Assembly: GCA_951812925.1 (NCBI GenBank)
Contig: OX638368.1
Location: forward strand, 112,367,309 to 112,431,308
Origin: Calliopum simillimum
Taxonomy: Eukaryota > Arthropoda > Insecta > Diptera > Lauxaniidae
Length of the DNA: 64,000 nucleotides
Direction: 5' to 3'
The notes under the pieces were generated by a model, which worked only from the letters and a program-made list of their open reading frames with translations, did no database searches and was not told where the DNA came from. Within the stretch, counting starts at the first letter, position 1; the number at the start of each line of letters is the position of its first letter. Positions 59,070 through 64,000 of this stretch are shown piece after piece. The translations under genes were made by a program, and so were the position numbers.

Positions 59070-59695
59070 GTACACAGCAAATAGTTTGGGTGTAAAATTC
59101 AAACCAAATTGGAATGAATACAAATCTACACCAAATTTGGTATAAAATCTAAGCTACAACTTGGTATGCAAACTGTTTATACTTGTTCGTTGAAAATTTA
59201 TACAAATAAAGTATTATTACAATTTACACTACTTTGGTTTAAATTTAATAGAATCATTATACAAAAATCTTTTATACTATTTTTGTATAAATTTTATACG
59301 AAGTTCATATAAAAGTATTTAAAATCAATTTATATAATTTACATAATTTTTTGGCGATGATCGGTGCACATGACGTACTGGCTGCATTGCTGCAAGCAAC
59401 ACTAAGTTCTTTTCAAGTTTTTTTTTTTTTTTTTGATTTTTCCCCAAATGCTAAATTTTGTTTTTATACAATTTTGTTATGAATTTTGTTATTTCATAAC
59501 AATTTTGGAATCAAATTCATAGTTCATAACAATTTCGGTTTAGAAGTCAAACGATTTTGGTTTAGAATAATTTTATAAAAAAAAATGTATAATTTATATC
59601 AAAAAATTGGAATACATAAGTTTATAAACACAAATAATTAATATATGTAAAAAAATAAGTTTATACTTTATCCTTAAACCTTTTGCTATGTATAA
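59070..59695. mobile_element. TIR element, ACAGCAAATAGTTTG ends
   Basis: The left end ACAGCAAATAGTTTGGGTGT pairs loosely with TTTATCCTTAAACCTTTTGCTATGT at the right. The left 130 bp match 2033-2175. Interior contains ATTTTATACGAAGTTC and TTTTGTTAT repeats. Non-coding. Confidence 0.55.
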
Positions 59696-60547
59696 ATTTT
59701 AAATTCTGATTTACTCAAGAGCCTTCTCTCATTCTGAAAGTTTTTATAAAAATTGGTACTTACTTTTTTGCTTATTAAAGCAGCGAAAATGTTGTTGTAC
59801 ATTTTATAAAATCGCATAAATGTTGGCAGTACATTTTTATGTGTTATTTTTTTACGATTAAAAATTTCAAGTTTTTATGAGTCACTAAAAATTATAAAAT
59901 TTATTGCCAATAAAGTTAGAATTATGAGTGTTTTTTTTATTTTTTTGCTTTTGCAAACAGCTGTAAATTTAATAATAATAAATGTATGTACAGCAAAAAC
60001 GCGGAACGGTATACAGAAGTTTACACAGTGCAGAACTTTTTTTCAAATTATAAAACAGCAGAAACTATTTATTACTATAAGTCTATTGAAGAAATCTGCA
60101 AGTATTTAATATTATACTTGTGATCCTAACTGCAGGGTGCACCAACCTTTATGAAGATATAAAATGATTTAATAACTTTGACTTTTGTCATGCGATTGAC
60201 TTGACTAGACGTATTATTGAAACGTCAAGTTTAACTCAAAAGATATGGCACCTTTCTTGTTGAAACGATATAGAACTAGAAATAAAACAAAAACATTTTA
60301 AGGGAACTAAAAGCGAATTTAACACTTATTTAATTCAAAAAAACTGATAGTACTTCAACTTAAACATAAAATTTGAAAAGGTATTTTTATTCAATTTAAA
60401 AAAAAAATAAAAAATGCAATGGCACCTTGCATGTGCTATTTGGCACCCTGAGTGGCTTTTAAGCTTTTATTGCCAGAATCGTTGTATTTTTTCGTATAAG
60501 ATTTATATAAATCTTTTATGTAGCACTATGCAATACATTACGCATTG
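59696..60547. other. no gene recognised
   Basis: AT-rich. The ORF at 59924-60109 starts with a hydrophobic stretch but has no further support. CTGCAGGGTGCACC at 60130 resembles the TACCCTGCAGG family end. Confidence 0.35.
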
Positions 60548-61400
60548 GAGCCAATCTTCTGGTTAAGTGGTTTGTACATAGTCTTCTCTAAAGGGTCACT
60601 TTGGAAATAAATATTTTCTAAACCTTCATCGGCAGAAGTATAGCTAGTAATAAGCTTGCACTGCAGTGGTTGTGTTTTCCGCTTTAAATTTTCTTCTTGC
60701 GCTGGACCTCATTTTCAAAAGTCATTAGAAACCTTGCCGTTGTGTTCGGCTTAGAGTCTCTCGAAGTTGTTGGTACGGGCGAGATTTCACTTAACACATA
60801 TTCTGGCTTGAAGTCACTTGTATTCAGGGTTTCTATGGAGTTTACTAAAACTCTAGCGAAAACCTTAAGCTAAACAGGTAAATCTGAAAAAGGAATTATT
60901 GAAAGTCCTACCTGACTAAAATTCTTCCATTCTGTAGTTACTGTTCGTTCGAGCGCTACATATTTGTACTCCCCCAAATATCTTATAACGTGTAAAGGAA
61001 AAAAATGGCACCCGAACTATGTCACACTCAATAATTGTGTGCCATTTCTCTTTTTTGGTATGTAGCTAAAAAAAAAATGTCACAAAATGAATAAACATGT
61101 TCACTCGCGCTCGTATTGACCCAAAACCTAATCACATTCAATTCTGATCATTTTGATAAATACCTACATATAACTGCTTCAAATACTCACTGCTCTGCTG
61201 CATTACGAAATATATGCACAAAAAATAAAAAAAAATAAAAAAATCAGCTGTTTACATTTCAATTTTTTTTTAAAAATCCCGGATACAAGTAATTATAGCA
61301 ACTGCAGCCAAACGAACTATTTACCACGAAGACTTTCACGCAAAAGTGTTGAAATTGCATGGGGTGCCATATCACTTAGGGTGCCACAGCTCTTTGGTTA
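60548..61400. mobile_element. old dispersed repeat (copy B), less interrupted
   Basis: Collinear with the four pieces of copy A (2885-7450). It shows the pre-insertion state at the three insertion points, and so dates them as later. Confidence 0.75.
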
Positions 61401-61615
61401 ACCCTATTTAAGTATATGCGGTACTCCACGACAGATTTGCATTTGAAAAATAGGTTTTATTTTTATAATTTTTCTGCAACTATTGAAATTGCATGGGGGG
61501 CCATATCACCTAGGGTGCCACAGCTCTTGGGTTAGCTAACCCTATTATAATATATGGGGTACTCCACGAAAGATTTACATTTGAAAAATAGGTTTTAGTT
61601 TTATAATTTTTCGCC
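61343..61615. repeat. two-copy tandem repeat, ~125 bp
   Basis: TTGAAATTGCATGGGG, CCATATCACYTAGGGTGCCA and GTACTCCACGAMAGATTTRC repeat in order. The first copy overlaps the end of copy B. Confidence 0.85.
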
Positions 61616-62440
61616 ATTATGTGAAGAAAAAAAAGAACAAATTTTACATTTACATTTTACAAAAACTCTGAACAGTTTGTTAGGAGGAAAATAATGATTT
61701 TTTTAAGAAAACTACGATTTTCCAGTAGTATTTGAGAAAAATGATAAGAAAAACTTTTGCAAATATGAAATTCAAATACTTTGCCAGATAGTAAACTTGG
61801 GAAAATAGCAATTTTACTGCTGCCGCTGTAACTTTATGGTTTGAAGACATGATTAATGTTGTTTACCGACAAAATACTCAAGAACTTGTAGATATGAATA
61901 ACTTTGGTTTATAGGCAAATTTTAACAACGCGTACGAACATTAACAACTAAGATAAACAACAACAATATCAGCAAGTACAAGAACAACTAGTTGGAACGT
62001 TACATAAATTATATAATAATATAACAGCAGCAGCAGCAACAGCAACAACAACTTCAACATTTGCACTGTGTTTCTCTTTTATGTTGAGCTTTAAACTTGC
62101 TACAACAAGCGCTAGGCAGCATGTATTTGAAATGTTCTGCTTTTTTTAAATCTTTTTTATATTTAATGTTTAGATATTATTATAACTTTATTTGCTTAGC
62201 TTAAGTCATGATAGCGTATCAGAGACAGACAACAACAGCTAAAACGTCTTCTTGTGGTGACTTAAGGTGAAGCAAATAATGAACGCTTTATGGATAGCTG
62301 TAAGTAGCATATAGTACCACTAACTCGAAAAAATCAACCAAGCATAAGACGGTGATACACCAATTGTAAGCAGGTACAATTTATTTACTTTTTAGTTTTT
62401 TTCCTTTCAAAAAAAAAAGTTATTATTTTCATCGATTTAG
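61616..62440. other. no gene recognised
   Basis: Mixed DNA with an AGCAGCAGCAGCAACAGCAA tract at ~62023. Confidence 0.4.
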
Positions 62441-62449
62441 TGTTAAAAT

Positions 62450-63270
62450 TTTATTTTATTGTGTGTAAAAAGGAAGTCACACAGTACTGTGTAAAAACTT
62501 TATACAGAAATTGAGTAACAATTACTCTGAAATGAAATAGTCGTTGAATTGTATAAGAAGAATTTTACACAATGCTGAGGGAAATTTTTTACACAGCATT
62601 ATTTATCTTTTAAACACAGTTTTTTGAAATTTTATACAGAGTAAGAAACTTTGAATAAAAAGTAAGAAGTAATTTTACAAAACACGAAAAAAGAATAGCG
62701 AAATTTTTTACATATTATTGTATATTTTTTAAAATCTCACACAGACTAAGAAACTTTCAATAAAAAGAAAAAAGATATTGGCAAGTAATTTTTACACAAA
62801 AAAAAAAAATAGTGATTTTTTTACACAGTTTTTTGAAATTTTATTCAGAGTAAGAAACTTTGAATAAAAAGTAAAAAGATATTGGCAAATAAATTTACAA
62901 AAAAAAAGTATAGCAAAAATTTATACACATTATTGTATATTTTTTTAACACAGTTTTTTTTGAAATTTCTCACAGAGTAAGAAACTTTGAATATAAGGTT
63001 AAAAGATATTAGCAAGTTACTATACAAAAAAAAAAAACCGAAATTTTTTACACATTATTGTATAAATTTTAAGCACAGTTTTTTGAAATTTCACACAGAG
63101 TGAAAAACTTTAAATATAAAGAAAGAAGAATTTTACAAAAAAAAAAATAGCGAAATTTTTTACAAATTATTGTATAAATTTTTAGCACAGTTTTTTAAAA
63201 TATCACTAAGAGTAAGAAACTTTGAACAAAAAGTTAAAAGATATTGGCAAGTTATTTTACAAAGAAAGAA
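62450..63270. repeat. ~105-125-bp tandem repeat, six or more copies
   Basis: CACAGTTTTTTGAAATTT and AGAGTAAGAAACTTTGAATA recur at roughly 62640, 62745, 62850, 62970, 63095 and 63210, with AAAAGATATTGGCAAGTAAT and CGAAATTTTTTACACATTAT between. Copies differ mainly in A/T-run lengths. Confidence 0.9.
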
Positions 63271-64000
63271 GCAATTTATGTTATATAGCGCTTTAACTCA
63301 GCTGTGACAAACAAAAACAGCAAAGTGTATAAGTGAAGGTCATTGCTGTTTGCAATCCATAGAGCATAACCATCAAAGCAACGAAAAACACCAACAAAAA
63401 CAACAAGCAGCAACATTTGCCAAGCAATTCATAAAAATTTTAAGTAAAGTAAGAAAAAAAAAAACAGAATATTGCGTAATATCAGCTAAAGTTGAATGTA
63501 CCACTGTTGAACTTTGCAATGTGGCTAGGGGTCCGCTATAATTTTTTTTATATATTTTTTGACTTTTATACTTAATACAATTAAAATTATTTATGACAAG
63601 TTTAAGTACCTTACACTTCTTGCTTAAAGCAAATTTTTTGTATTCTTTGTTCTTTGTTTCTAGGATTGTAAGCGAAATATATAAAATATCGTCGTATGCG
63701 TAGAATGTAAAAGATTTTGCAAATGAAGAAAACAATTTTATTACAATTTCATTTATGCGCTTTACGGTAGTTATTTACAATTCTGCCTATGTACCTGCAT
63801 ATGCTTGTACATTCATTCTTCACTTTTCATTATAGAAATTTTTTCTTTTTTTTTTAAAGGTACGCACTTGTCTCTTGGTGATCTCATATTACACTGTTGT
63901 TTTTATTATAAGTGTAAATGTCATTTTTCTCACAAGATGAGTGAAACTGAAATATGAAGTAAAATTTTTTTTTTTTTTTTTTTGCTATTGATATGCAAAT
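63271..64000. other. no gene recognised
   Basis: The 63-codon plus reading at 63350 opens with TTG, not ATG. A T-tract followed by AAAG|GTACGC at ~63858 has a weak recursive-splice shape on the plus strand. Confidence 0.35.

Noticed and set aside
63350..63541. 63-codon plus ORF (HNHQSNEKHQQKQQ)
   Set aside because: It opens at TTG rather than ATG, and no acceptor precedes it convincingly.

Overview
The window looks like TE-saturated, AT-rich nuclear DNA of a fly (probably a cyclorrhaphan dipteran with an enlarged genome). The grounds are the only clearly recognisable host gene (Atg16), GT-AG introns, CAA/CAG and GAGA tracts typical of fly non-coding DNA, and the mix of RTE, Helitron, Tc1/mariner and pogo-like relics and many short inverted-repeat elements. 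The species cannot be fixed from the sequence.

Layout. From 0 to 10.4 kb there is a nest of transposons: an old repeat (2.9-7.45 kb) split in turn by a Tc1/mariner relic, a TAGGGG-ended element with a PHD-like tail and a 5'-truncated RTE retrotransposon. A second, less interrupted copy of the old repeat lies at 60.5-61.4 kb. From 10.56 to 14.39 kb, on the minus strand, lie the last four coding exons of Atg16 (207 codons, five WD-type blades). Their final 3.08-kb intron is filled with a GGGCGTTATTTC-rich palindromic element, a MULE-like MITE with a 9-bp target duplication and a minisatellite. The upstream Atg16 exons are not visible. A zero-length-exon (recursive) splice site on the minus strand at 31.92 kb suggests that a very long minus-strand intron crosses the middle of the window.

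From 15 to 46 kb most of the DNA is a series of fold-back elements (20.2, 25.3, 26.6, 29.7 and 41.3 kb), TIR elements, a Helitron, pogo-like copies, tRNA-derived repeats and microsatellites. Three of the fold-backs (26.6, 29.7, 41.3 kb) differ in overall sequence but share a recurring core close to GACTTACMGTTTANGAGATATC. One folds almost completely back on itself with arms of about 640 bp, and one has inserted into a GACTAT hexamer array.

From 47.3 to 48.95 kb there is a GC-richer, GAGA- and CTG-rich stretch ending in a perfect AAG|GTAAGT donor. It reads best as the promoter and first (5' UTR) exon of a plus-strand gene whose later exons lie beyond the window or were not found. From 49 to 64 kb there are tandem repeats (49.25-50.45 and 62.45-63.27 kb), two more pogo-like copies, an LTR primer-binding-site remnant, and one 82-codon ORF (58.7-58.95 kb) of unknown nature. 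Only Atg16 is a confident host gene. The remaining named items are TE relics or candidates with stated confidence.
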